A stretch of 23,374 nucleotides of DNA from a virus, in the IMG/VR virus record IMGVR_UViG_3300036819_000346, positions 1 through 23,374 of that record; one strand, given 5' to 3'. Positions 7,641 to 15,375 of this stretch are shown here, one piece after another. The position numbers were made by a program, and so were the translations under genes. Position 1 is the first letter of the stretch; the number at the start of each line of letters is the position of its first letter. Below the pieces are notes generated by a model that was given only the letters and a program-made list of their open reading frames with translations, was not told the DNA's origin and did not search any database.

Positions 7641-8306
7641 TTATTGCAGCTGGATTGACGATAGACTTTTCTCGCTGCGTCCCGCCCGCACATCCGACGA
7701 GCCACGCCACTCGACAAAATTCGTGTACCCGACCGTAACACCGCCACAAAGCGGCACTCCAGCGACATGCGACAAAACCCGGTGCAGCCCGAACAGGCCG
7801 TTCGCGAGATCCTGGCGCTCCCGGTGAATGCGTGGCTTTACCGAGTTCTCGAAAAACCGATAAAGCTCGATCTTGCTGGTCGGGGGACAGCGCCGCCCAA
7901 GCAACCGGGTGACGATTTCATACACTGCGCTCTGGTCGTAAAGCTCTTCGGTATGCGCCGGGATCAGATCGCGCAACAGGTTCGATTCGACGCTCTGCAC
8001 GCGGTCATCCGCTCGCAAATGCAGCAGGATCACCAACGGCTCGATATGACCCGGCAACCGGGCATAGACCGTGATCAACCCGCCGCCGAGCGGCTTGCCG
8101 TTGACATCCACCTGATGCCGCTGCGCCAGGGCCGTAGCGAGAAACCCCTCGTCAAGCGTCATCGTCGTGCGCAGCCAGCGCACGCACTCCTCCGCCGTAA
8201 CCCCCAGGCACCCAGGGCCGTCCGCCACGCCAGCCGCGCTCGTCATCTGCGGCCAGAGCCAAGCCGCCAACCCCGCCAGCAGTGCCAACTGCCGCAGCCG
8301 TCGCAT
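7641..8306 (-). CDS. Secreted protein of unknown function inside the tail module
   Basis: The 221-aa protein has a clear Sec signal peptide (Arg-rich start, hydrophobic LALLAGLAAWLW, cleavage probably after TSA-A near residue 24). The mature part is mixed alpha/beta with Cys pairs (GPGCLGVTAEEC, GRRCPP) and segments such as GGGLITVYARL, ELYDQSAVYEIVTRLLG and FGLHRVLSHVAGVPLCGG. I do not recognise the family. It interrupts the usual chaperone-to-tape-measure order, is followed by a strong terminator-like hairpin, and is preceded by an 82-bp gap in which I see no convincing promoter. GGAGAGG before the ATG supports this start over an in-frame extension of 61 codons. A lysogenic-conversion (moron) gene is plausible. 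Confidence 0.75.
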   Translation of the reverse strand: MRRLRQLALLAGLAAWLWPQMTSAAGVADGPGCLGVTAEECVRWLRTTMTLDEGFLATALAQRHQVDVNGKPLGGGLITVYARLPGHIEPLVILLHLRADDRVQSVESNLLRDLIPAHTEELYDQSAVYEIVTRLLGRRCPPTSKIELYRFFENSVKPRIHRERQDLANGLFGLHRVLSHVAGVPLCGGVTVGYTNFVEWRGSSDVRAGRSEKSLSSIQLQ

Positions 8307-8388
8307 TCCACCTCTCCCTTTTGTTGAAGGAAAGGTAAACAAAATCGCTGTTGGCGGGAATGAGGCGCAATGGCCGCCGGCGAACCAG

Positions 8389-8676
8389 TCAACGGCGGTC
8401 GCGCTTTGCCCTCTCGACGGCTCGGGCCCGGTTCCGCCCGCGCAAGGCCGCGGCATCGAGCGGCGCGGGCATGCCGAAATCGACATCACGCTGCACCACC
8501 ATTCCCGGCGGCGGCGTGGCGGCTATATCGCCGATCGGACTGGCGCCGCCAGACGCCGGCTGCGGCACCCAGCCGATCAGGCGCGCGATTGCTTGCAGCA
8601 TTAGATGCGGTGGCGGGTTGGCTTCCCAATAGCCGAAGATTTCGCCGGCTTCGGCAAGGCTCATGCCGTCGATCAC
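8389..8676 (-). CDS. Tail assembly chaperone, second part (frameshift extension)
   Basis: This 95-aa ORF begins with an ATG overlapping the stop of the upstream chaperone gene (ATGA). Its frame is open and protein-like well upstream of that ATG: reading from 8733 it gives LGAIYGALATGCGYSYGVID before MSLAEAGEIFGYWEANPPPH. That pattern suits a phage G/GT arrangement, in which the second part is normally made as a fusion by -1 frameshifting (total about 222 aa). It may be made alone as well. The YWxxNPPPHLML segment resembles tail chaperones in which a short helix recruits the tape measure protein. The C-terminus is Arg-rich. Confidence 0.75.
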   Translation of the reverse strand: MIDGMSLAEAGEIFGYWEANPPPHLMLQAIARLIGWVPQPASGGASPIGDIAATPPPGMVVQRDVDFGMPAPLDAAALRGRNRARAVERAKRDRR

Positions 8677-9056
8677 GCCGTAGGAATAGCCGCAGCCGGT
8701 GGCGAGGGCGCCGTAAATGGCGCCGAGCTGTCGCCCGGGATCAGCCCGGGGCTCGCCACCGGCGGCGCTTCCCCCGCGGGGTGCAGCCCGGCGATGTGCA
8801 GCACGGCAGCAACCGCTTCATTCAGTTCTGTGACGGTCGCTTCAAGATCGAGTACGGCCTCGGCGGTCAATTCGGGCTGCGCCGGGGCGAGGCCGGCGGC
8901 AACGATCGCGGCGGCCGCCTCGATCAGCGCACCACCCGATTTGCCACTCATCTGCTCCAGCGCGTCGAGTACGCGCCGCAACTGCCCGAGTTTCAGCGGG
9001 CGGGCGTCAAACCGCCGTCCGCCCAGCGTAATCGTTTCGGTGATCATGCTACTCAT
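8673..9056 (-). CDS. Tail assembly chaperone, first part (GTA gp10-type)
   Basis: The 127-aa protein starts MSSMITETITLGGRRFDARPL and continues with helices LGQLRRVLDALEQM and LTAEAVLDLEATVTELNEAVAAVLHIAG, as in the chaperones encoded between major tail protein and tape measure. Its last 20 or so residues are Pro/Ala-rich and look like the by-product of a frame whose real continuation is in -1. It overlaps the major tail protein gene by 8 bases. Its job is to keep the tape measure soluble and recruit tail tube subunits. Confidence 0.78.
   Translation of the reverse strand: MSSMITETITLGGRRFDARPLKLGQLRRVLDALEQMSGKSGGALIEAAAAIVAAGLAPAQPELTAEAVLDLEATVTELNEAVAAVLHIAGLHPAGEAPPVASPGLIPGDSSAPFTAPSPPAAAIPTA
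8707..8739 (-). other. Programmed -1 ribosomal frameshift site in the tail chaperone pair
   Basis: In the frame of the first chaperone the sequence reads C CCG GGC (8739-8733), a canonical X XXY YYZ heptamer. Eight nucleotides downstream is a GGCGCC-N6-GGCGCC stem-loop (8724-8707). A slip of -1 enters the frame of the second chaperone and yields about 108 + 114 residues. The same heptamer at 8750-8744 is not in the slippery frame. Confidence 0.7.
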
Positions 9057-9813
9057 TGACGCTCAGCGTGCCGATTGTGCCGGTCGCGTCGGCAAAGGCA
9101 CTGAAATCGAACTCCTGGATTTCGTAATCGTCGATCTTGGTCGGCAGCGACAGCTTTGTCGCCGTACAGGCGTTCAGCATCAGCGCGAGGCCGGCCGGCA
9201 CGCCTTGCGTCGTCTTCGTCGTGTAGAACGTCGCCTTGAAGGTCGGCGTATAGCCCATCAGTTGGTTGGTCAGCATCAGCTTCTTGCCCGACGCCCTGGT
9301 ATAGACATAGCTGATCAGCACCGCGGCGCCGGCATCAGCGGCGGCAAACGTATAGATGCCAGTCGCCGGGTTCATCGAATACTGGCCCGTACCCGACGGT
9401 GTCTCGACGCGGGTAAAGCGCCCGCCGGCATTGGCGCCCGACGCAAAAAACACGCCGAGATCATCACCGAAATCCGCCGCATTGGCGACGGTCACGGTGT
9501 AGGTCGAGGACGACGGCACCGTCGCCGCCTCGTTTTCCGCCACCGTCAGTTGTCCGCTGGCGGCCGTCTGGCCAAAGAACAGATCACCGTAGATCGCGCC
9601 AAAGATGCGGGCGAATTTGGCTTTGCCGGTGATCTTGCCCTGGCCGCGTGCAATATCGACCGGAAACTGGTACTGGCCCCATAATTCCTTGGTCTGCCAA
9701 TCCCAGTCGATCTGCACGTCCTGCAGAATGCCGAACTGGTCGGGCCCGATGCCGGACCCGGTAACATCCGTCCGGTTGCCCCACAAGGCACCCGCGCCAA
9801 ACGCAAGCTGCAT
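9049..9813 (-). CDS. Major tail (tube) protein
   Basis: This 254-aa protein is placed and built as a tail tube protein. The N-terminal MQLAFGAGALWG and DVQIDWDWQTKELWGQYQFP resemble the start of related phage tube proteins, followed by GKAKFARIFGAIYGDLFFG. The middle (about 85-165) looks like an inserted beta domain (STYTVTVANAADF, GRFTRVETPSG). The C-terminus, IQEFDFSAFADATGTIGTLSVNE, is typical for the family. The ATG at 9813 is chosen because GGGAGGG lies 7 nt upstream and it follows the 68-aa gene stop directly; ten upstream codons in frame are disregarded. Confidence 0.82.
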   Translation of the reverse strand: MQLAFGAGALWGNRTDVTGSGIGPDQFGILQDVQIDWDWQTKELWGQYQFPVDIARGQGKITGKAKFARIFGAIYGDLFFGQTAASGQLTVAENEAATVPSSSTYTVTVANAADFGDDLGVFFASGANAGGRFTRVETPSGTGQYSMNPATGIYTFAAADAGAAVLISYVYTRASGKKLMLTNQLMGYTPTFKATFYTTKTTQGVPAGLALMLNACTATKLSLPTKIDDYEIQEFDFSAFADATGTIGTLSVNE

Positions 9814-9814
9814 G

Positions 9815-10021
9815 TCACTGCCCTCCCTGCGACAGATCGGCAACGCGCCGCTTCAGGTCTTCCTTGGCGGTGAAGGCGTGGTTCCAGGCCTGCGTCACCT
9901 GGGCCACCGGCGAGCCGGGGAAGTGATCTTCCCACCACCGCTCGATCATGTTCGCGATGTCGGCGCTGCCCGGCGATGCCGGCACGGTCGGCGGCGCGCC
10001 GGAGGTGGCGTTTTCTTCCAT
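9815..10021 (-). CDS. Small protein between tail terminator and tail tube genes
   Basis: The 68-aa product is Pro-rich at the N-terminus and then helical (IERWWEDHFPGS, VTQAWNHAFTAKEDLKRRVADL). AGGAG lies 7 nt before the ATG at 10021. Small ORFs with a WNHA-type helix occur at this place in alphaproteobacterial phages; the function is not known to me. It ends one base before the major tail protein ATG, so it is clearly part of the operon. Confidence 0.65.
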   Translation of the reverse strand: MEENATSGAPPTVPASPGSADIANMIERWWEDHFPGSPVAQVTQAWNHAFTAKEDLKRRVADLSQGGQ

Positions 10022-10047
10022 GTGTCGGCTCCTGTTAACGGCGGGTT

Positions 10048-10482
10048 TCAAAGACAGAGAATTTCAACAGGGATCATCGCAGCGGCCTGATCGCGGATCG
10101 TGCCCTCGTCGATGGCGATCTTGCCGGCGAGGTAAGCGTGCTGCACCATCGCCGGCAGGCCGAGATCCTGCACGCCAGTCGCCGCCAGCGGGGCCAAAGC
10201 CGCCTCGACCGCGTCGAGCAGCGGGTTCAGCACCGTCGCCGGCGCGGCATAGGGGTCGCTGGCGTGGGCGTAGACGTAGAGCTCAACCCCCAGTGTCCAC
10301 ACCGTCGGCGCGCCAAGCGTCGGGACCGTGGCAATCTCGGTCTTCTGCCGCATAAACAAGGCCGGCTGCTCCGCCGGCGTCAGTTCGCTCCAATGACGCA
10401 GCCGTCTTGCCGCGGTGACGAAATCAGCGGCGCCGCTGAGCCGCGCATACAACGCGGCATAAATCGTCTCGCGCTCGATCAC
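10048..10482 (-). CDS. Tail terminator/tail completion protein
   Basis: The 144-aa protein (REtiyAALYARLSGAADF, TPAEQPALFMRQ, TLGVELYVYAHA, NPLLDAVEAALAP) resembles the small proteins that cap the head-proximal end of siphovirus tails or complete the neck. The alternating helix/strand layout and place between the connector and tail tube genes agree with this. It starts with GTG in a GTGA overlap with the connector stop. The exact role (tail terminator or stopper) cannot be settled from sequence alone. Confidence 0.72.
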   Translation of the reverse strand: MIERETIYAALYARLSGAADFVTAARRLRHWSELTPAEQPALFMRQKTEIATVPTLGAPTVWTLGVELYVYAHASDPYAAPATVLNPLLDAVEAALAPLAATGVQDLGLPAMVQHAYLAGKIAIDEGTIRDQAAAMIPVEILCL

Positions 10483-11078
10483 AGCAGCATGCCGGGCGTG
10501 GCCGAGACCGGCGCCGTTGCCCGGTATTGCGCCAGCGCAAGCCGCACATCGTCACCGATGTCCTTCAGCGAAAACGTCGCGGTATCGCCGCCGCTGACGG
10601 CGCGCGACACCTCGCCGATGCGGGTGCGCTCGCGATAGCGGCGGCACACCAGCTCGACGCAGGCCTGCGCGATATCGGGCGGTGTCTCGGCGTAGCCGGC
10701 GGTGTAGGCGACAACCACGTTTTGCGGACGCCGTGTGAAGACATAACCGCGCAACGCCAGTTCGGTCGGGCTGAAGACATAGCCGGCGCCGAAACCGCCA
10801 TCGGGCGGCGCCGGTGGGATCGACAGCCCGTCGATCGACAGCGACAGCACTGCAGTCACCGGAAAATTGGCAAAGGCCAGACGCTGCCCACCGGTCCCGT
10901 CGCGCACTTCCTGCCAGTCTCCAACTGCGATCTGCCGGCTGAGCCAGCTCTGAATGAACCGGCTCGCCGCCGTGATCAACCGCGTCAGCAAGGCATCGTC
11001 GGTATCGGGAAACGCACTCTGCCCGGTCTGCAGCCAGGCTTTGACATCACTCAAATTAGTCAGGTCGCCGACCGCCAT
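10479..11078 (-). CDS. Head-tail connector (gp6-like adaptor)
   Basis: This 199-aa protein fits the phage head-tail connector family (HK97 gp6/SPP1 gp15-like). The N-terminus DLTNLSDVKAWLQTGQ, TDDALLTRLITAASRFIQSWL is the typical helical start. The middle has an inserted beta part around VTAVLSLSIDGLSIPP and the C-terminal half VVAYTAGYAETPPDIAQACVELVCRRYRER is highly typical. It should form a ring beneath the portal. AAGGAGG lies 4 nt before the ATG, a strong site suiting high expression after the capsid gene. Confidence 0.88.
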   Translation of the reverse strand: MAVGDLTNLSDVKAWLQTGQSAFPDTDDALLTRLITAASRFIQSWLSRQIAVGDWQEVRDGTGGQRLAFANFPVTAVLSLSIDGLSIPPAPPDGGFGAGYVFSPTELALRGYVFTRRPQNVVVAYTAGYAETPPDIAQACVELVCRRYRERTRIGEVSRAVSGGDTATFSLKDIGDDVRLALAQYRATAPVSATPGMLL

Positions 11079-11121
11079 GCAGCCTCCTTACGTTGACTTG
11101 AATGCACTGGGTTGGCGGTGG

Positions 11122-12612
11122 TCAGCCATTGCCGATATTGGTAATGACCCCCATCGCAAACGGCGCGTAGACCGCCAGCACCTCTTCGGCATAGACACCG
11201 ACCTGGCGCTGCCGCGTCACCACCGGCCAGTCGATCTGGTAATAGTCCTGCCGGGTCTTGACCTCGGCGACGTTCGGCACGTCGTTCGACTGGTACTGGA
11301 TCGGCAGGTTCTCGGCCCAGCCGATGATCGTGCCCGGCGGCACCCGCGGATGGATCTTGACCGGGATGCGCAACCCGCCGTTCAGCGCGAACGGGTTGAA
11401 GTAAAACGAGACAGCCCCCGCCGCCGCCAGGTCGTAGGCATTGCCGTCACCGCTGACCTCATAGCGCAACAGCGGCCCCGATGCGTTCGACAGCACCTTG
11501 CTGGTGATGTTCTTCAGCTCCTGCACATTGACGTAGAGCACGGTCGGCGAAAGCTGAAAATTGTTCCACATCGTCTGGAACATCGTGTCGATCTCGACCA
11601 CCGAGCCGCGCCCCGACGCGGTCAGCGGGGTGCCGGCCCCGGCCGTTCCGGTCGCCAGGTTGCTGACATAAGCATTCGAACCGCTCTTCAGCGCTGAAGT
11701 CAGCAGTCCGTCATATGCGTAATTCGGATTGGCCGAGTTGTCGGCAGTAATTGCACCCTGGGCCTGTCCCGTTCCGGCCAGCGGCGCCGAAAACGACGCG
11801 CTGTTGATCGTCGTGATCGCTTCGAGCTTCTCGCCGCCGCTGGAGCTGCTGACATACCACGCATAGGCGACCGCGCCTTTCAGCGCCGTGACGCTGGCGA
11901 ACAGTGTCTGGCCCAGCGTCACCGCCTGGCTTGCTTCTGCACTGATGTTCGACGAGCCACCGGCCAGCGTGTAGCTCTGTCCGTCAGCGCCGGTGATCTC
12001 CTTTGTCGTCGCGACGCCGGAAGCGAGGCCGGAATTCTGGTAGCCCTCCAAGGTCAGAGTCACGACCTTCACATAATAGGTCGCGCTCGGCAGCGACGCG
12101 CCGCTCCCCGACGCCGACAGCACCGGCGTCCCTGGCGTGCCGAGCGCCAGCGAGGCGTTACCGGCGAGGATCGCCATCTCCTCCTTCAGCATCATCTTCT
12201 GCAGCAGGCGGTAGGTCATCCGCGCCTGGATGTCCTCAAAATTGCGGCCGGCACTGATCGCCTCGTAGGTTGCCGCGTCTTCCTCGCCGATCGTCACATA
12301 AGTCGCGGATTTTGTGGCGGTGGTGTACGACATCTGGCCGGAGCGCTGCCCTTCCGGGACCCACCCCATCGCATCGAACCCGGAACCGATCAGCGCCGTC
12401 ACCTGCCGCCAGTTGGTTGCCGTGCCGGTGCCGCCGCCAACCCGTGGCACCGAATTGCGCAGCGGCGTCACCACTGGATAAAGATTCTTTGCCGGCGCCT
12501 GAAGGTCATAGGCAACCAGGCCGGTACTGGTCGAAATCGTCTTGTTGAGCGGGTCGTCGGGCGAGCGCAGCGCGCCCTTGACCAGATCGAGCGTGTCCTG
12601 CGTCGGGTTCAT
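11122..12612 (-). CDS. Major capsid protein with an inserted beta domain
   Basis: The 496-aa protein is encoded between the protease and connector genes, as expected for an HK97-fold major capsid protein. N-terminal residues 1-155 (LNKTISTSTGLVAYDLQAPAK, PEGQRSG, a long helix around 127-150) and the C-terminal part 335-496 (YVNVQELKNITSKVL, PVKIHPRVPPGTIIGWAENLP, WPVVTRQRQVGVYAEEVLAV) look like capsid core. Residues about 159-285 look inserted: a Ser/Thr/Gly-rich beta stretch (ATYYVKVVTLTLEGYQNSG, VAYAWYVSSSSGGEKLEAI) like an Ig or fibronectin fold. The ATG at 12612 has GGAAGGA 7 nt upstream; longer in-frame starts would translate the terminator-like hairpin. Confidence 0.9.
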   Translation of the reverse strand: MNPTQDTLDLVKGALRSPDDPLNKTISTSTGLVAYDLQAPAKNLYPVVTPLRNSVPRVGGGTGTATNWRQVTALIGSGFDAMGWVPEGQRSGQMSYTTATKSATYVTIGEEDAATYEAISAGRNFEDIQARMTYRLLQKMMLKEEMAILAGNASLALGTPGTPVLSASGSGASLPSATYYVKVVTLTLEGYQNSGLASGVATTKEITGADGQSYTLAGGSSNISAEASQAVTLGQTLFASVTALKGAVAYAWYVSSSSGGEKLEAITTINSASFSAPLAGTGQAQGAITADNSANPNYAYDGLLTSALKSGSNAYVSNLATGTAGAGTPLTASGRGSVVEIDTMFQTMWNNFQLSPTVLYVNVQELKNITSKVLSNASGPLLRYEVSGDGNAYDLAAAGAVSFYFNPFALNGGLRIPVKIHPRVPPGTIIGWAENLPIQYQSNDVPNVAEVKTRQDYYQIDWPVVTRQRQVGVYAEEVLAVYAPFAMGVITNIGNG

Positions 12613-12637
12613 CGGCGGGTCCTTCCGTTCGGGCATG

Positions 12638-12663
12638 AAAAAACCCGGCTGCGACGCCGGGTT
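12638..12663 (-). terminator. Hairpin with T-tract before the major capsid gene
   Basis: On the minus strand AACCCGGC-N6-GCCGGGTT is a perfect 8-bp stem whose last pairs run into a tract of six T residues. It ends about 26 nt before the capsid ATG. It resembles an intrinsic terminator, yet the most highly expressed gene of the operon lies just after it, so read-through, antitermination or a role in mRNA stability must be considered. Confidence 0.65.
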
Positions 12664-12682
12664 GAGTTGAATCCATCTTCCG

Positions 12683-12706
12683 GTCACTCCCGCGGAAGGC
12701 GGGAAT
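12683..12706. repeat. Short palindromic repeat related to the 2745-2821 element
   Basis: The sequence GTCACTCCCGCGGAAGGCGG followed by GAAT forms a TCCCGC-N5-GCGGGA hairpin. Its GTCACTCCCG start is shared with one end of the 77-bp element in the tail module. It lies in the 109-base gap between the protease stop and the capsid start, next to the terminator-like hairpin. It looks like one arm of a dispersed repeat. Confidence 0.5.
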
Positions 12707-12721
12707 ACATACGAGGGATTG

Positions 12722-13492
12722 TTACCGCTGGAATAGCCGGGCCGGCGTCGCGTGCGCCGCCTTGATCAGCGTCAGCGCGCGTTCCTCGTCACTCATGCGC
12801 GCGAGCGCCGCGACGACATCGTCTTGCGTCGCAATAACGTCCGACCCGTCCTCACGCTTCGACAAGCCGGCAACGCCGCGCGCTGCCGTCAGTGGCGGCA
12901 GTGGCGTGCGGGCGATATCGTCGACCCGTTTCTGCAGCGCATCGAGCCGCGGCAGGATGTCGTCGGCGAGTTTCGCGAGACGTGCCGTCACCGGCCCCAC
13001 GCCGGCCAGCAGGGCCTTGGAAATTCCGTCATGCAAGGCCGTAGTGGAAAAATCCACCGGAGGGTCACGCGACGCGAGTTTCCAGCAATCGAACACGGCT
13101 TCGGGGTTGGCCGGGCGGTCGACCACCGAAATCTCGGTCAGGCACAACCCCGTGATCGTGCGCCGATCTGCCGGATCGCGCGCCGTGACGCGTCCGCCGA
13201 TCGAGAAGCCCTTGTAGACGCCCTCGACAACCTTGCGCCAAGCGTCGTCATCGATGATGCGGGCGCCGAGATAAAGCCCACGCTCGTCGATTGCCGCCTC
13301 TGTGGCGACTCCAACCGCAGATGCCTGATGCATTTCGCGGATGTTGGCAAAGCGCATGTAATCGTCAAACGCCGCCGCCAAGGCATCGCGGGTGACGGTC
13401 TCACCCTGGTCGTCCTCGGCTTCGGTCGAAGCATAGCCCCAGACCATGCGCTGCTCGGCGTCGACCTTGGCAATCGGCCAGTAAAATCGCAT
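12722..13492 (-). CDS. Prohead protease (XkdF-like) with C-terminal scaffold-like region
   Basis: The 256-aa protein resembles the XkdF-like putative serine protease family. N-terminal KVDAEQRMVWGYASTEAEDD, REMHQASAVG (His55), GVYKGFSIGGR (Ser97) and the following TEISVVDRPANPEA give the usual His/Ser arrangement. Residues about 150-256 are helical and charged (RLDALQKRVDDIA, LARMSDEERALTLIKAA), as expected for a scaffold fused to the protease, since no separate scaffold gene is present. It would remove the scaffold during prohead maturation. GAGAGG precedes the ATG. Confidence 0.85.
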   Translation of the reverse strand: MRFYWPIAKVDAEQRMVWGYASTEAEDDQGETVTRDALAAAFDDYMRFANIREMHQASAVGVATEAAIDERGLYLGARIIDDDAWRKVVEGVYKGFSIGGRVTARDPADRRTITGLCLTEISVVDRPANPEAVFDCWKLASRDPPVDFSTTALHDGISKALLAGVGPVTARLAKLADDILPRLDALQKRVDDIARTPLPPLTAARGVAGLSKREDGSDVIATQDDVVAALARMSDEERALTLIKAAHATPARLFQR

Positions 13493-13513
13493 CGGGAACC
13501 TCTCAAATCCGTG

Positions 13514-15361
13514 TCAGTGCTGCCAGGCGATCTGCGGATCGACCCAACCGATCGTCGCTGCCTGAAAGGTCGTCGAACTGTTGTTGGAAACGGCGCGGAT
13601 TTGCTGCGCCGTGTTGGTCATCAGCCGGTCGGTGCCGTACATGCCGACGCCGCTGCTGCATTGGCAAAAGGTGCCATTGCCGGTCGGCGTGTTAACCGCG
13701 GCGCTCGTTTCGTCCGGCGAGGTCAGCAATACGTTGCGGGTGCCGCTCGAAAAGATGTCATAGCGAAAATGCGCCTCGACCTTGTAGCCCAAGGGGACGT
13801 TCGTCATCGCGAACAGCGTCGCTGTCGTGCTCAGCGCATTGGTGTTGATGTCCTCGACCGGCACCGACCAGACGAATTCGTTGCCGGTCTGGACAAAAGC
13901 CAGGATGTGCGCGCTGCCATCGGTCTTGAACGGCCCGATGTAGCGCTTGCGCCCGTAATTCGTCGGCATCGTTGGGGCGCCATAGGTCGCTGTGCACAGG
14001 TAATCGGCCGCGCCGGTATCGCCGCGCTGGACTTGATAGAGATAGTACCAGGTCGCATTCGCCACGGTGCCGGTGTCGAGGCAACCATTGCCGCTGCCGA
14101 CCGCCCATGATCCCGTCGTCTTGGTGTAGGCGCTGGTCTGCGGCATAACGTAATAGGTCGTGTCGTCGGCCGTGGCGCAGGCCGCGACGTCGATCACGGT
14201 GTTGGGCGTCGTGCCGTCATTCGCCAGCGTGCAGCCGCTGCCATAGCCCGGCAGCAGTAGTGCAGCATGCGTCGCGTCAAAAGTGAAATTGGTGAGGTGG
14301 CCGGTATTGTTTCGCCAGAACAATGTCGCCGCGCCGTTGATGACCGGGTTCGGCGCGCCGCTTTCCTGGTCGAGATAAAGCGTGTTCTTGAGGCTCGGGA
14401 AGATGTCGCTTTCGGCCGTGACCGCGCTCGTCGCAAAGCCGGCGACCCCGAACATGCCGCTGAACTGGTTGGAGCGGCAGGCACGCAGTACACTCGATGA
14501 ACTCGCCATCAGATTAAGGCTCTTGCCGGTGCCGCTGCCGACCGGTTCGATCTGCGCGTGGGCGATTTCGTTCCCGTCCATCGCGCCGCACTGAAACCCG
14601 GTGCCGTTCTGATAGGTGACGACTGGTTCCAGCCAGTAATTACGGTTGGTATCGTTGCCGGCGATGCTACCCGGTCCGATCAGCCAGCCATTGGCGTTGA
14701 GCGACGAGGCGTCTGTCAGGTCGGCATAGGTGCGGATGAAATGATTGAAGGCGGTCTGCACGTTGGCGGTCGCGCCGACATCGACATCCCAGGCATTGGC
14801 CGTTACCCGCTCGATGTAAAGGTCTTGAAACCAGCCCCAATCGGCGCTGCGCAGCTTGACCGCGGTGCCGGCCACGGTCGCGCCGTCGAGGCAGAATTGC
14901 GACAGCCCGATACCAGCAACCTGATGCGCCGCGCTGTCGCTGCCGCCGCTCACCATCACGCCGCTCGACGCGCCAAGCCATTTCAGCGTCGTGGCGCACT
15001 GCCCGTAATTGGCGCCGCCGGCGCCGACGACCCGCACGCCGTTCAACAGGTCGATCGTCGTCGACAGCCCCAAAATGCCAGCCGGCACCGTGACCGTGCC
15101 GCCTCCGCCCGCGCTCGCCGCCGTTATCGCGCTGTTGATGCACGTCCCGACATCGTGGCTGGCGTCCCAGATGCACCCGGCGTAATCCTTTGCGTAATAG
15201 ACCGCGCTCTGCCCGCTGCCGATACCAAGGTTGTCGCGTGCATCCGGCAGCGCCGCATTCGTAGCGTCGGGATACATCGCGGGCGGCTGCACCGGATCGG
15301 CGACAGCCGCTATCGGCACCGTCAGGGCGGCCGACAGCAGGGCAACAGCATAACGCTTCAT
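13514..15361 (-). CDS. Secreted beta-helix (tailspike-like) protein
   Basis: This 615-aa protein has a clear Sec signal peptide (KRYAVALLSAALTVPIAAVA, cleavage after AVA near residue 21). It continues with DARDNLGIGSGQSAVYYAKD and a pectate-lyase-like start (CINSAITAASAGGGGTVTVP), then many short beta repeats that suggest a right-handed beta-helix (about 80-330). The C-terminal half (NTNALSTTATLFAMTNVPLGY, NVLLTSPDETSAAVNT, FQAATIGWVDPQIAW) resembles the ends of phage tail fibre proteins. I see no clear catalytic motif. GGGGAG 7 nt before the ATG at 15361 supports the start directly at the signal peptide. The place between portal-proximal genes and the protease is unusual for a tailspike. It may be a spike, a secreted depolymerase, or a surface protein made by the lysogen. 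Confidence 0.78.
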   Translation of the reverse strand: MKRYAVALLSAALTVPIAAVADPVQPPAMYPDATNAALPDARDNLGIGSGQSAVYYAKDYAGCIWDASHDVGTCINSAITAASAGGGGTVTVPAGILGLSTTIDLLNGVRVVGAGGANYGQCATTLKWLGASSGVMVSGGSDSAAHQVAGIGLSQFCLDGATVAGTAVKLRSADWGWFQDLYIERVTANAWDVDVGATANVQTAFNHFIRTYADLTDASSLNANGWLIGPGSIAGNDTNRNYWLEPVVTYQNGTGFQCGAMDGNEIAHAQIEPVGSGTGKSLNLMASSSSVLRACRSNQFSGMFGVAGFATSAVTAESDIFPSLKNTLYLDQESGAPNPVINGAATLFWRNNTGHLTNFTFDATHAALLLPGYGSGCTLANDGTTPNTVIDVAACATADDTTYYVMPQTSAYTKTTGSWAVGSGNGCLDTGTVANATWYYLYQVQRGDTGAADYLCTATYGAPTMPTNYGRKRYIGPFKTDGSAHILAFVQTGNEFVWSVPVEDINTNALSTTATLFAMTNVPLGYKVEAHFRYDIFSSGTRNVLLTSPDETSAAVNTPTGNGTFCQCSSGVGMYGTDRLMTNTAQQIRAVSNNSSTTFQAATIGWVDPQIAWQH

Positions 15362-15375
15362 CACCAGGCTCCCCG

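Noticed and set aside
6254-7738. 494-codon open frame on the plus strand opposite the tape measure gene
   Set aside because: The translation is Arg/Ala/Gln-rich without domain character, and the opposite strand encodes a clear tape measure protein; long antisense frames are expected at this GC content.
8307-8388. TTGACT in front of the secreted 221-aa gene as a private promoter
   Set aside because: No acceptable -10 lies 16-18 nt downstream (TGCGCC), so the promoter cannot be supported although the moron idea would predict one.
12613-12687. N-terminal extension of the capsid protein
   Set aside because: It would translate the terminator-like hairpin and lacks a ribosome binding site; a good one precedes the ATG at 12612.
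12752-14110. 452-codon open frame on the plus strand opposite the protease and beta-helix genes
   Set aside because: It spans two real minus-strand genes and has Arg-rich shadow composition.
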